This document shows, piece by piece, positions 47,297 through 57,802 of a DNA stretch of 64,000 bases. This DNA comes from Styela clava. Taxonomy: Eukaryota > Chordata > Ascidiacea > Stolidobranchia > Styelidae. Numbering within the stretch: the stretch's first letter is position 1; each line of letters opens with the position of its first letter. Under the pieces are notes generated by a model. The model had not been told where the DNA came from. It saw nothing but the letters and a program-made list of their open reading frames with translations, and ran no database searches. The translations under genes and the position numbers were made by a program. The stretch lies in NCBI RefSeq assembly GCF_964204865.1, contig NC_135253.1:21984001-22048000 (forward strand), in the 5' to 3' direction.

Positions 47297-47499
47297 GGTG
47301 ACCGTACATTTGAACCCACGTACATTTGAACCCATGTGTATATTCGCGGGTTCAATCAATATGCGGGTGCTAAAACCCATGGGTTAGGGTTAGTATGGGT
47401 TCAACTATCCGAAAAACAAAAAAAATTCCATGGGTGCAATAGCATACAGGTGCAATTGTCATGGGTTTAAATGTACGTGGGTTCAAATGTAATGGAACC
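47297..47499. mobile_element. short MITE (GTACATTTGAACCCA ends), duplication TTTTTAAT
   Basis: Begins GGTGACCGTACATTTGAACC and ends GGGTTCAAATGTAATGGAACC. Flanked by TTTTTAAT at 47289-47296 and 47500-47507. Second copy at 12788-12942. It lies 144 bp upstream of the TACC start codon, within the likely promoter or leader. Confidence 0.9.
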
Positions 47500-47642
47500 T
47501 TTTTAATGATTACTGCTATAGTTAAAAATATGGCAGGAATTAATTTAAAGTGTAATTTTGAATTTTATACAGTTCTAGTTTATTTAAGTTAGAAGTTGGA
47601 ACTTCATTAGGGAATTCAGGGATTGTCTTATTATTGTCAACC

Positions 47643-50600
47643 ATGGAAAACTTGAATGTGAATCCTACATTGGCTGAGGGCGATTTATTAGAACTATCGC
47701 CGTTAAAATTGCCAAATTCAATACTAAAACCTTCACAAAAAGACAATCTTATTATGCTACAAACACCTGTACATAAGCAACTTAAAGTCAGTTTTATTAC
47801 CCCAAAAAGAACCCCTCTTCTGGGACAAAAAGGGGGCTTGATTTTGAACCCTTCTGCCACGGCATTGCAAGAAATTACTCCTATAAATGGAAGCTATAGT
47901 GGGTCAGAAAATGTACCCGCGGTGGCCCGAAAAATGGTCCCTCCCTCGAAGATTACAGACACCCCTAAAACAGGGAATGGAATGCCAGCAATAAAGAAAG
48001 GAATTGCACCTCGCAGACCCGGTGTCTCGTCTCAAGAAGTAGCGAAAAATGAAGAAGAAAAAAGCTCGCAAAAAAACAAAAATGACAACAAATGGGAGAG
48101 CTTACGAAAGTTGGATGAAAATCTACGATGGCGGGAGAGGGTCGAAGTCATTACTAAACTCGATCACCAAGAATACAAGGAATGTGCAAAAGAATACGTC
48201 AACGAAATGATTGATAAAGCTATTGATATCAGCATATCCAAAGCAAACAAGTCCCAACCTGAGGGTTCAAAGGACATGACCTCAATGACAAATGTCATAA
48301 CCCCTATCTCAGTACCTATACCTCCTTCCGCCTTGCCCGATTCTGAAGTTATGACCCCTGCATCAAAGATTATGACACCTATTTCAAAAGTATGTGATTC
48401 GAATGCTGTGATTAGTCCAATTGCAAAAACTGTGACACAGAGGTCAAATGTCATGACCCCTGGTACAGAGATTATGACCCCTAATATGTGCGGAATGAAT
48501 GCAACACTTGATATCAGTGACCACGGATCTTTTATTGCAGATAAAACCGACAATGAGGGTAGTGCGACACCTAGTGTCACAATCAAACCTAACACAAGTG
48601 GTTTGAGACATCCTTCTGCATTAAGAAAGCCAATGAGTGTTCGACCCAAAACAACTAGACCAAAATCAAAATCGCAAAGTACTTTGGATGAGGAATCAGT
48701 CGGTCCTAATCAAAATGGTTCCAAGCATCCATTCAATTTGGGGACCAGAGCATATAGCTTCGATCTGGATAATATCCCGGAAGATTTTGATCCATTTTCA
48801 CCCAAAAATGCGCTCAAACCTAACCCCAACTCTCGAGACCAACAAGATTTACAAGGAGCAGTGAAAGAAGATTCAAGTCTAGATGCTCTGAACACTTCTG
48901 CAAATGTGAGTGTGTTCGAACTAGCGCCACAGGCCTCGAATTACGCTTTACGCGAAGTGGATGTGACCTTTGGGAACTCGGCTTTTGTTGACGGCTCAAA
49001 ATTACTCGAGCAAGGTCAGCTTGACCTTGACTTTTTGGAACAGCAAACACCAGGTGGTATTTCTGGCGACCTTCGTAAACAATCCCTGTACATGAAATTC
49101 GATCCATTACTACAAGGTCTCGTAAACCGACAATCTCTTGTTTTACTCGGGCGAAAAAGCGACATTATTGATTTCACAGGCCGAGTTACGCCCGTTCCAG
49201 AAGATGTTGCTGAAGAGCCAGCTATAATCAGCCCACGAGAACCAGATTTGTTATGTGACAGTCCGTCGCAGATTGGAGTCGACCAGAGCATTTTTGAAGC
49301 TTCAAATGTAGCTCGTGGATCTGCAAGTGACAGTATTGGAAGTGTTTCGCCCGGATTTCAACATCCTACCGCTTTAAAGCCCGATAACGGAATAATTGAA
49401 GTTTTAAAATACTCAGAAGCAGATATTCAACGAGTTTTGAAACGTAAAAAAGAAAAGTGGGCACTAGAGCGCGACGAGGCTGAAAAACGGTACAACGATT
49501 TAGTCGACGAGACTCGCTCTGCGGAAATCGCGGCGAAAGATTGTGTAGAAAGATACGAAAAAAGATTGAATGAATTAGAAGAGGAAAAGAAGCATAATAA
49601 AGAAGAATTCACGTTTTATACTGAAGAGAAAAAGAAGATTGATTTGAAATTTAAGAATCTCACTCGCTCTTCCAGTGTATTATTTCAGAAAACGGAAACT
49701 CTTCAAAAAATGACGACAAATCTTCAAGCAAATGAGTTGAAACAGAAGGAATATATAACTGAATTTAGGTAACATATTTAAATCTCGGCGCTACAGAATT
49801 GTATAGCAAAGCAGGAAATCGCAAAAATTGTGTAATGATGAGCCTTCGCCGTGAGGTGTACTTCGCAACGACTTATCCTGAATATACCAATTGAGATTAC
49901 CGTGTTTGATGTTTACCGATTTTACGGACGAGCAGACGCGAGTTTAATTAAACGAGAAAAAACGCTTTGTGACTGCACAGGTTGCAGTGGCTTCAGGCTG
50001 TCCCCGTAAGGGTTAATATACAATTCATTGACTAATGCTGTGACTCCAAAAAATACTTCTGTCAAACTTGTAAATCTGAAACTGTAAAAAACTACAGTAA
50101 AAAGTAATTGACAATTTTAATGCTTAGTCCCATCCTCTATTCAGGGCTAAATGTATGGCAAGTCAAAAGAAGAGCATTGAATTGGAAAAAGAAACAACAG
50201 AAACATTGAAAAAAATCAGCGCTGAAAAGGCTGAAGTTGAAGCCAATTTTGCAGCACAGGTACTTTTTTAACTCTTCAAAATTTTTATTGACTAGTTGTG
50301 GAAGGAATATGGACAGAAATAAGTTAATCAAAAAGCATTTTCAAAATGTTCTTATTCCTCCTCATTATACATAAAAAAATGCTATTTATTCAGCATTAAT
50401 TGGATTGCTAGCTAGTCTTGCGCGCAAGCCGCACTCCTGCTTTTATACAGTTGAAGTACCAGTAGTTTATAATGTATCTTAGTATTTCTGTAGCAGGGGC
50501 GTAGCCAAAATTTAAAAAGGGGGGGGGGGGGTTCTGCTAACGGGACCAATCGAGTAGCCTGGTCCTGGGGGTTTAAAAAGCATTTCAAGCTACGGAAAAT

Positions 50601-50960
50601 TGCTATCTATGATACAGGAAAATGATTTTATTTTTTTTACATTTATAAAGGGGGGGGGGGGGGGGTTCGACCCGCAAAACCACCCCCTGACTATGCCACT
50701 GTTCTGTAGTAATAAAAAATATTAGTATTACTTCAGCAAATACAAAGAAAAATTACTCCCATAACTCCTCGCTGGGAAGGATCTACCTGTTCAGGAGACA
50801 TGGCCTCATCATATTTTTCATTTCTTAGCTCAACAACATACAAATGAAGATCCGTACTGTCGAATTGAGAGTTAAAAGTTTGCAGACTGAACTTGATCAC
50901 AAGAAAGATGACAACAAGGAGTTGATGAAACTGTGTGATGAATTAGTCGGAATGCAATGA
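47643..50960 (+). CDS. TACC: TACC-family (transforming acidic coiled-coil) protein
   Basis: Three coding exons, 47643-49768, 50145-50259 and 50829-50960, joined in phase (2, then 0), give 790 residues. The ATG has a strong context (CAACCATGG), and an in-frame stop lies at 47559-47561. The first 590 residues look disordered, with many Thr-Pro sites (repeats of MTPxSKIMTP type near 235-280), plausible mitotic kinase targets. From about 595 a long coiled coil forms the TACC domain (EADIQRVLKRKKEKWALERD, then KSLQTELDHKKDDNKELMKL, ending CDELVGMQ). This domain is the family hallmark. TACC proteins bind XMAP215/ch-TOG and stabilise centrosomal and spindle microtubules. Which vertebrate TACC it matches best cannot be decided here; invertebrates usually have one. 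Confidence 0.93.
50494..50700. mobile_element. poly-G tract interspersed repeat in TACC intron 2
   Basis: Two G tracts (12-16 bases, 50519-50532 and 50648-50668) bracket GGTTTAAAAAGCATTTCAAGC and GCTATCTATGATACAGGAAA. Same family as 4745-5215 and 56465-56710. Confidence 0.75.
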
Positions 50961-51101
50961 AAAGGATATTCTACTGCCATCTGGATAGCTTGGTGGCATC
51001 TAATTACAATGTTGTGCTGATTTGAGTTAAATTATCCAAAACTGAGTGCTCACTCCAGCTCTCACACTTTATACAACTGCCTCCTGTGACCACAGAGTAT
51101 G

Positions 51102-51107
51102 AATAAA
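51102..51107 (+). terminator. poly(A) signal of the TACC gene
   Basis: AATAAA lies 142 bp after the TGA at 50958-50960, a normal 3' UTR length. Confidence 0.6.
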
Positions 51108-51674
51108 TTTGAGTCAGAAACAACTCTTGGTTATAAATTTTGACTGTTGACTTCAGGTTATTATGAAGAAAATTTAAATCCGACTGCCAATCCTGATAAA
51201 ACTAAATTTCTATTTAAAGGTGCGTTTACACTGGATGCGTCGCGACGCGTTGCGAAGTGCGCTCGAGATCGCTCTCCATTGTTTCAAGTGACGCCGTTCA
51301 CACTGAAAGCGCGGCACCTAACGACGACGCGCGGTGCCGCTGCTGATTCTCTCGCTGAGCGTTTTTCGGCGCGACTGACCTTCGAATTCCACGTGCTTTT
51401 TTGCGGCGGTGTCGGCTGCTTCCCGTGGGAAGTGGTTTTACATTCTGCTTAGATCAGAAGGTACCGCATTTTATAACTGCAATATCAAATTAGGTACCGT
51501 TTATCGTAATTTATAAGTTAAATATCCAAATTAGGTACCGTTATCTAGGTCAGAATAAAATTGATTGCAAGTACTAGTGAAGGATTGTAGTCTTTACTAT
51601 TTGCTATACCGGTACCGGTATGAATTCTAACAACAATTGTATTTCGAATTCATTACAAACTTTGTTTCACAGTC

Positions 51675-53286
51675 ATGTCGTTTGAAGAGCTTTTAATAAA
51701 TGAGGTGAAATCTAGACCATGTCTGTATGACATGAGTCCTCATTATCGTGATGTTAATATCAAATCCAACAATTGGGCGGAGATAGGAGCATTGCTGGAT
51801 TTATCTTGATGGCAAAATCACGTTGTCTAAAATATTTTCAAGTACACCAAATTGAAAATAAAAGCTTGCTTTGCTCAACTAACACCACAATCTGATATAG
51901 CTATTTAGGACAGCAGGCAAGAGAAGTCAAGATGAAAAATAAAAATGAAAGTACCATGGAGTCAGGGGCACCCCGAGGCGTTTCAACGAATAAATGGCAT
52001 CTATTTGAACACATGACTTTTTTAGATTCCTTCGTGCAGCATCGAAAGTAAGTTATTTTGCATAAAATCGGCACAAGAGTAAATATTGAGCTGCTGTGAT
52101 ATGTTACTATGATGAAAAGTGTGTGCCTATTTCAATGATATATCTATCACATGTTTTGAAAGGATCTGTTCAATTTGGTACAAGTTAAATTCTTTATTAA
52201 TTTGAAGTTATTTCAGGACCTTTTCTATTTCATATTTCAGAACGTCCTCAAATTTAGAACTTGTCACTCTATCAGCTGTGGTAGAAGGGGAAGAAGTGTC
52301 TGGGTCATCTTCTGTCGCACCGACACCAAAAAAAAGGAAGGAAGAAGTGAACATGCGGATTTTGAAAATTCTTGAGGAGGAGAAGGATGGTAATTTTTTT
52401 AACCTTTTCGAACATCGTTTTTGTTTCATGTTTTATCTACGGTCACACATGATATGGTGTGATCGAGATTAGTTTATTATGTTGTAGAATTAAAGGGAGC
52501 GTATGCATAGCATGCTCATATAGACAAGACAGCTACCGTATATACTCGCCTATAGGTCGCAACTTTTTACCTATTTTTAAAAAAAAATATAGGTGTGACC
52601 TATCCGCTCGACATACAGACGATTTTACAAAAATTTGGATATAGGCCATTTCTACAAATCGTAACACGCCGCACGCATCTATTACAGTTGACCTGGTTCT
52701 AACCATATAAAATTATGAGCGTCATTAACATATTTTGATTATATTTTGCCCTACAAAAAAACAAAATAGGAAGATACCTATGCAAAAATCTAGGAAAAGG
52801 GCTTTTTAAATCCGTAGATTTTCAGTTTGACTTATGTGCGAGTCAAATCAAAATCAAACTTTTTTAACACAAAACTAATAGTGCGACCTATACGGTGGTG
52901 CGACCTATAGGCGAGTATATACGGTATGCTCAAATATTTGGCAAAAAAAAATAATAGCCTTCTGGGGAAAAATTTTATCTTTAACCAATGAAAATTTCAA
53001 AACAATTGGTTCAGTTACCAAAGAGAAAAGCGATTTCTTCTGAACGTGTCAAAGAAGAACAAGACTAAGTCTAAGAACAACAAAACGTTCACTATGTCCA
53101 CTACGTGTCCAATAAACACGTAATGGTATAGAATATTGATACTATATATATTTATTTGTAGATGATCCAGACAAATTCTTCCTTCTTTCACTTCTACCAC
53201 AGCTGAAAAGACTGTCTCCTGAGCGTGCTTCATCAACAAAGATGAAAATCATGCAATTACTCCATGAGGCTGAATTTGAGAAATGA
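51675..53286 (+). CDS. Harbinger accessory protein with MADF and BESS parts
   Basis: Start at 51675 (MSFEELLINEVKSRPCLYDM), a typical MADF N-terminal half through WAEIGALL, but the frame meets TGA after 44 codons. Later exons are clear: one ending at 52047 (KWHLFEHMTFLDSFVQHRK, starting near 51910 after TATTTAG), then 52241-52389, then 53162-53286, joined in phases 2 and 1. The last exon encodes a BESS motif (DPDKFFLLSLLPQLKRL). The middle of MADF (the W-K-x-L-R-D helix) is missing between 51806 and 51910. Either a splice I cannot see bypasses the stop or this gene is damaged. In the superfamily this protein binds DNA ends and helps the transposase enter the nucleus. Confidence 0.65.
52534..52926. 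mobile_element. MITE nested inside the Harbinger
   Basis: Ends TACCGTATATACTCGCCTAT and the inverted ATAGGCGAGTATATACGGTA are perfect for about 28 bases. Non-coding, 393 bp, lying wholly within the last intron of the MADF/BESS gene. It must postdate the host element. Confidence 0.9.
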
Positions 53287-53804
53287 TTCAAATTCAATTT
53301 CCCACTTAAAAATTAGAAAATAAATTCAAACGTTTTTTTATCTTAATTACAGTACATTACTAAATTTAATTGACTCCGTACAAACTTGAGCAACCTTCTC
53401 TAAACAAGAACTCAATTTCTAAAAAATTTTAATGTTTTTTATTGTTAGTTTACCTCAACCATTTTATTATTTGTTCAGGCAGTATGCTTTTTCATTCTGG
53501 CTATTTCTCATTACAGCTTCATGGAGTATTTGCATGATTTTCATCTTTCTGCTGCTGTTTATTTTCAAATATTCTTTGATGAAAAATTTGGATTATTTTC
53601 CAAATTGATTACAGCTTGAAATATTTTAGTGTAGCGTGTCAAATGTAAAATCTCTCATTCAGTAATATGTTTTTTCGATGGTAACCACTAAGCTAGATAA
53701 AAGGAACTTTTCATGTCCTTCTGACTCTTTGAAATTGCCAGGGGCAAGCTCCATCAACCATGAAATAATTTTTAAAGCTGTCGCGAACAGCCGCCGCCCC
53801 TACA

Positions 53805-55253
53805 CTATTTCTGCGACCTTGCCTTTGCAGGGGCAAAAAACTGTTGTACCCGCCAACTTCCTCTTGTTATGTTTCCCTCCAGGTCTTCCCTATCCACTTC
53901 ACCTGCATCTATCAGTGTATGGCGTCTTACATAATTATGCAAACAACATGCTGCCTTCACAACCAACTCTGCGTTTTGTGGCGACACACCCATGGGCCTC
54001 CTAAAAACTCTCCACTTCGCACTCATTATACCAAATGCATTTTCTACTACTCGCCTTGCCCTGGATAGCCTGTAGTTGAAAACTTTTTCATCAATTGGCA
54101 AATTTCGCCCCGGGTATGGTCTCATCAGGTGCTTCTTTAGTGGGAAGGCTTCATCCCCCACTATCACATAGGGAGCCTTTTTTGAGCTGTTAGTAAGCGT
54201 TGTTTCATCCGGCAAATTCAGGGCCCCTTCATTCATGAGCTTACCGAGAGCAGAGTGGGAGAAAACACTTCCATCACTCTGCTTTCCGTAAGCTCCCACA
54301 TCGACAAAAACAAAATTATAATTGGCGTCGACAAGGGCCATTAGCACAATGCTGAAGGTGTGCTTGTAATTGTAATAAAGGGACCCTGAATTCACCGGTG
54401 CTTGAATTTGTATATGTTTCCCATCTATGCTCCCTATGCAATGTGGGAAATTCCACTTTTTCTCATACTCTTCAGCGATTTGCTTCCATTTTGTAACTGT
54501 TGGCGGGCTTAAATATTCTTTTTTGAGTGATGTCCAAATTGCCTCACAAGTTTCTGTAACTATTCCTGAAACTGTTGATTTCGATGTCCTATATGAATCT
54601 GCTATTGTGGTATAAGAATCCCCTGTTGCTAAAAATCTGAAATATGATATATGTGCACTTTTATTTGATGTTATGTTTATTTTGTTTTTAATAGTTCTAT
54701 GTGGATGTGTTATAATTTGAATATTTTCTTCCACATACATTTTGCTACATGGTTTGAATATACAGTAATTGCTCACCTTAATGTTATTCCAAGCCTCTCT
54801 TCAGGAGATATAGGTTCTCGGAAATTAGTCGTGGTTTTAGTTATGTAAGGAGCCACTAGACTCCTCAGGTCATCAAACATACCAGGGTCCAGGCGGTATT
54901 GGTTACGAAATGCAACCGTTCTTTCAAGTCTCATTTCTTGGACAAGTCTATGGTACTCACCTGCGTAGAAAGTAATATTAAATGAAAGATAAATGTTTAT
55001 TCAACTTCAAGCTCTACCGTCTGTTCAATACACAGGTAGATGAAGAAAACAGTATAAGATAGCCTATGATTAATTAATCTTATATTAGTATTTTGAGGAA
55101 AGACCACGCAATTTCATAGGGCGATGATTTGAACTTACCAAGTTCTTTCCTTCTTTTTAATATGGGATGAACCCAATGTTCCCTTTGCTTTTGCTCCGTA
55201 TTGTTTGCCAAATAAAGGGCGATTGCCAATCTTTTCCTTTTCGAAAGTGGCAT
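53805..55253 (-). CDS. PIF/Harbinger DDE transposase (HARBI1-like)
   Basis: Three exons on the minus strand, 55253-55139, 54960-54777 and 54636-53805, join in phase (1, then 2) to give 376 residues without any stop. N-terminal part: ERTVAFRNQYRLDPGMFDDL. A helix-turn-helix follows at about 101-125 (FLATGDSYTTIADSYRTSKS). The DDE nuclease follows, with D171 (GSIDGKHI), D221 (QSDGSVF) and E298 (RVVENAFG) as the likely triad; D261 in VGDEAFPL is also conserved in the family. The C-terminus contains CCLHNYV. It cuts and joins the element's ends, producing TAA duplications. The terminal repeats show it is a transposon gene and not domesticated HARBI1. The start at 55253 is the first ATG of the exon. 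Confidence 0.93.
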
Positions 55254-55599
55254 ATTTGTAAATTTTGTAGCGGAGTGGGAAGCAGACGAAATTCTAGCTG
55301 AATTTCCCGCGTCAATGTTCCTAAGCAACCGCCTCTAGCGCCCTTGAGTGGTGAAGAAATGACGCGCGCTATGTAAACACCTGCCCCGCGCGACCAGAAG
55401 CCGCGCCGCGCCGCGACGCATCCAGTGTAAACGCACCTTAAGTGTCTGCGTGCCTTTTTTATCTCTCGCGAATGCTAAGTCAATTAATTACTAGAATCAA
55501 AAGCATATTCTAACACCCGACACAGTTTGAAAATAGCTCATATAACAGCCCTCTTGAACTAGCGCCAGAACCCACTTTCCGAATCCTTAGTATTATCAG

Positions 55600-55800
55600 C
55601 ATTAGCAACTATTCAAAACTATGTGCCCACTCCAGCCCTCCACTTCATACAACTGCCTCCTCGGACCAGGGTTCTGAATCTATATCCTTATCAAAGTTGT
55701 AAACTTGTATAATCAGGTATCCGCATCCTCCGGTGAACTGAAGCCAAGGACCCTATTTCCAGATCCCTATCCAAAGTTGTATGCTCGAGTATTGAAATAA
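55600..55800 (+). other. diverged duplicate of the TACC 3' flank; possible small exon
   Basis: 55613-55680 resembles 51037-51105 (CTCCAGCTCTCACACTTTATACAACTGCCTCC-like), so the TACC 3' region was duplicated and the Harbinger now sits between the copies. After TAATCAG at about 55718 a frame reads SGELKPRTLFPDPYPKLYAR and stops at a TAA that overlaps AATAAA. It may be a real terminal exon or chance. Confidence 0.35.
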
Positions 55801-55984
55801 AATCTCCACTTTGTTGGTTTAGGAATATTTCTATTCTGCTTGTACTTTCTTGTGGTCTACTATCATTTCTTTATTATTCTTGAACCTTTTTCTTTTGCTT
55901 AATTAAACATTCTCTATATTGGAAAGTGTGGTTGTTTGTAGCTTGTGTGATGTCAAAACGGTACTCATGTAATGTGGTGGAAAT

Positions 55985-56105
55985 ACCACAAGAGTCACTG
56001 GTACTAGAACTAAAATAAGGAAAATTTGAATGAAATTATGTCCAACCTGGTACACTTAATACGTTCCGGCATCTGCCATCTTGGGGCACATACTACGGGA
56101 GCGCA
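55985..56105. mobile_element. partial AAGATGGCG-family MITE
   Basis: Right half only: ACTAAAATAAGGAAAATTTG through CATCTTGGGGCACATACTAC and GGGAGCGC. It reads into unrelated sequence on the left, so the other end was lost. A SINE fragment follows at 56230-56460. Confidence 0.55.
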
Positions 56106-56464
56106 GTCAAAACGGGATATGAAAGTTCTCCTTACAATAGGAAGTAAATATTTTGGAGGATGAATGATTATCTCTTGCAAGTGGTACTGGGTATTCAGCA
56201 AGTAGGTAACAGAGGAGGGCGGAACAAGATAAAATTTTCTGAGGGCGGAGCAAGATAAAATTTTCTTAGCAGATGATAAAGCTTGATCATATGGCAAACC
56301 ACAGCCTCTCATCCTGTTACTAGTCCATGTTGGTCGGGTATGAGCTTAGCCAGTTATTTATTTTCAGATGCATGGACTTGGCGTGGAAGAAGCCGTAACC
56401 AACTGGTTCTTACGTGAACCATCCTGCAATCGTCTCGCCCGTAACAATCTACATACAGGGGACA

Positions 56465-56710
56465 GGGGCGTATCCAAAAATTTTTAAATGTCGAGTTCTA
56501 AAATTCCTATTTACCAAGTTAGATCGAAACAGTTAGCGGGGTCCGGCCGAACGCCGGGAAACGTGTCTCCGTGAATCTTGTTGGTCTAAAAAGCGTTTCA
56601 AACTTCGAAAAATTACTATGCATGATACAGAAAGATGCTATTTTTTATTTCAAAAGTAAAGGGGGGGGGGGGGGGGGGTCCAACCCCAAAACCATCACCC
56701 TGGCTGTGTG
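56465..56710. mobile_element. poly-G tract interspersed repeat
   Basis: Contains GACAGGGGCGTATCCAAAAA, GTTAGCGGGGTCCGGCCG, AAAAGCGTTTCAAACTTCG, and a G tract of about 18 bases at 56661-56678. Same family as 4745-5215 and 50494-50700. Confidence 0.7.
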
Positions 56711-56985
56711 TGTGGGCTCTGTCTAATCACCAACTAGAAATTGTTAATAAAATGACACACAACATTTGCTTATTTTATATTATAAAACAGTGACTTTACA
56801 TTTGTGTATTTATAATACAGAACCCAACAAATTTTCTATAAAACACAAGAACGCAAATAGGGTTTTCCTCATTCCACTCCAAACAAGGGTTATATAAGCA
56901 AGTTTTATTCTGTTCTCCAGGCTTATTTAATTCAGGGACGTAGCCAGTAATTTCTAATTGCAAAGTTAGACCAAATCAGCTAGAT

Positions 56986-57304
56986 CAGGGCTACTCAACT
57001 ATTTTTACCGAAGATCCGCATACAAAACATCAAAATTTTTTAGGTCCGGCGTTTCCATAATTTATATTTCGGCATCCGCAAACGCGCACATCCTCGACTG
57101 GCTAACGATTATTATTAGCTAATCAAGATTGTTTATTATGGTGTTACAGTTCTTTTCATATTTATTCAAAACAATAAATGTCATTTTATAAAATGAAACT
57201 TTAAAAGTGAGGATAATGATCCAAAATAAAGAATTGGGTGCGGTCCGAATCAAATAGTCGAAAGATCCGGATTCGGACCGCGGTCCGCCAGTTGAGTAGC
57301 CCTG
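56986..57304. mobile_element. hAT MITE with target duplication AGCTAGAT
   Basis: Begins CAGGGCTACTCAACTATT and ends CCAGTTGAGTAGCCCTG. Flanked by AGCTAGAT at 56978-56985 and 57305-57312, an exact 8-bp match with TA at positions 4-5. Near both ends are CGGTCCG-type blocks. Ends 110 bp before the exon at 57412. Confidence 0.93.
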
Positions 57305-57411
57305 AGCTAGATAATCGTGTGAATTTCCAGGTATTGAGGGTCAAAAAGCGTTGCAAGCTACTAAAAATTGCTACCGGTATTTATATTACAGATAAATGCT
57401 TTCTTTACAGG

Positions 57412-57644
57412 ACGACATGGCAATCACTCAACCTTCTGGCTATGCCCCTGGAAAGGAGATTGTCCCAATGTATATAAATGCTGCTCGTATACAAGGCGTA
57501 AAAAAAAATCTTGAAAAAAAATTCCAGATAAATGGCGTCCACCATCCAAAAACTCGAGTCTTCATTAAGAAAACTTATCATTTTTCCAGAGAATATCCAA
57601 AGGACGGTTATGCATATTCGGAAGCAAAGGAGACTCATTATTGA
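57412..57644 (+). CDS. terminal exon of an unrecognised gene
   Basis: After a good acceptor (TGCTTTCTTTACAG) the frame reads DDMAITQPSGYAPGKEIVPM, then INAARIQGVKKN, then TRVFIKKTYHFSREYPKDGY, and stops with ETHY at 57642-57644. The composition is convincingly coding, basic and Tyr-rich. The ATG at 57418 could also be a start, giving 75 residues. Earlier exons were not found; 51165 (YYEENLNPTANPDKTKFLF) and 55718 are candidates, unproven. The family is unknown; small ciliary microtubule-associated proteins have a similar look, but that is a guess. It converges on the acidic gene, whose end is about 160 bp away. Confidence 0.5.
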
Positions 57645-57802
57645 TGGGAGCGTCAAGAAAGCTATTGTTGAGTAATAAGCCGGACTACAAATTCAGTCAC
57701 TAATTTTACTTTGTTTGCTCGCTGGAAAAAAACAAGACAAAATTTGTTGGGTTGAAAGAAAAACACAGTGCGATTTAAAGAAATGAAACTATAAAAACTA
57801 AA

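Larger units (their letters stand above)
51218..55438. mobile_element. complete autonomous PIF/Harbinger transposon
   Basis: The element is 4221 bp. Its left end AGGTGCGTTTACACTGGATG and the reverse complement of its right end are identical for the first 27 bases (through CGTCGCG), then diverge in a CG-rich arm. TAA flanks both sides (51215-51217 and 55439-55441), the 3-bp duplication known for PIF/Harbinger. It carries the two genes typical of the superfamily: a DDE transposase (-) and a Myb/SANT-like, here MADF-type, protein (+), arranged tail to tail. A nested MITE (52534-52926) interrupts an intron of the second gene. The near-perfect ends suggest recent activity. Confidence 0.95.

Noticed and set aside
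48164-48649. 161-codon minus-strand frame
   Set aside because: Shadow of the TACC exon in another frame; no family features.
53678-54068. Plus-strand frames over the transposase
   Set aside because: Shadows of the minus-strand DDE exon.
53805-55253. Domesticated host HARBI1 gene
   Set aside because: It lies inside terminal inverted repeats with TAA duplications and beside a MADF/BESS partner, so it is the transposon's own gene.
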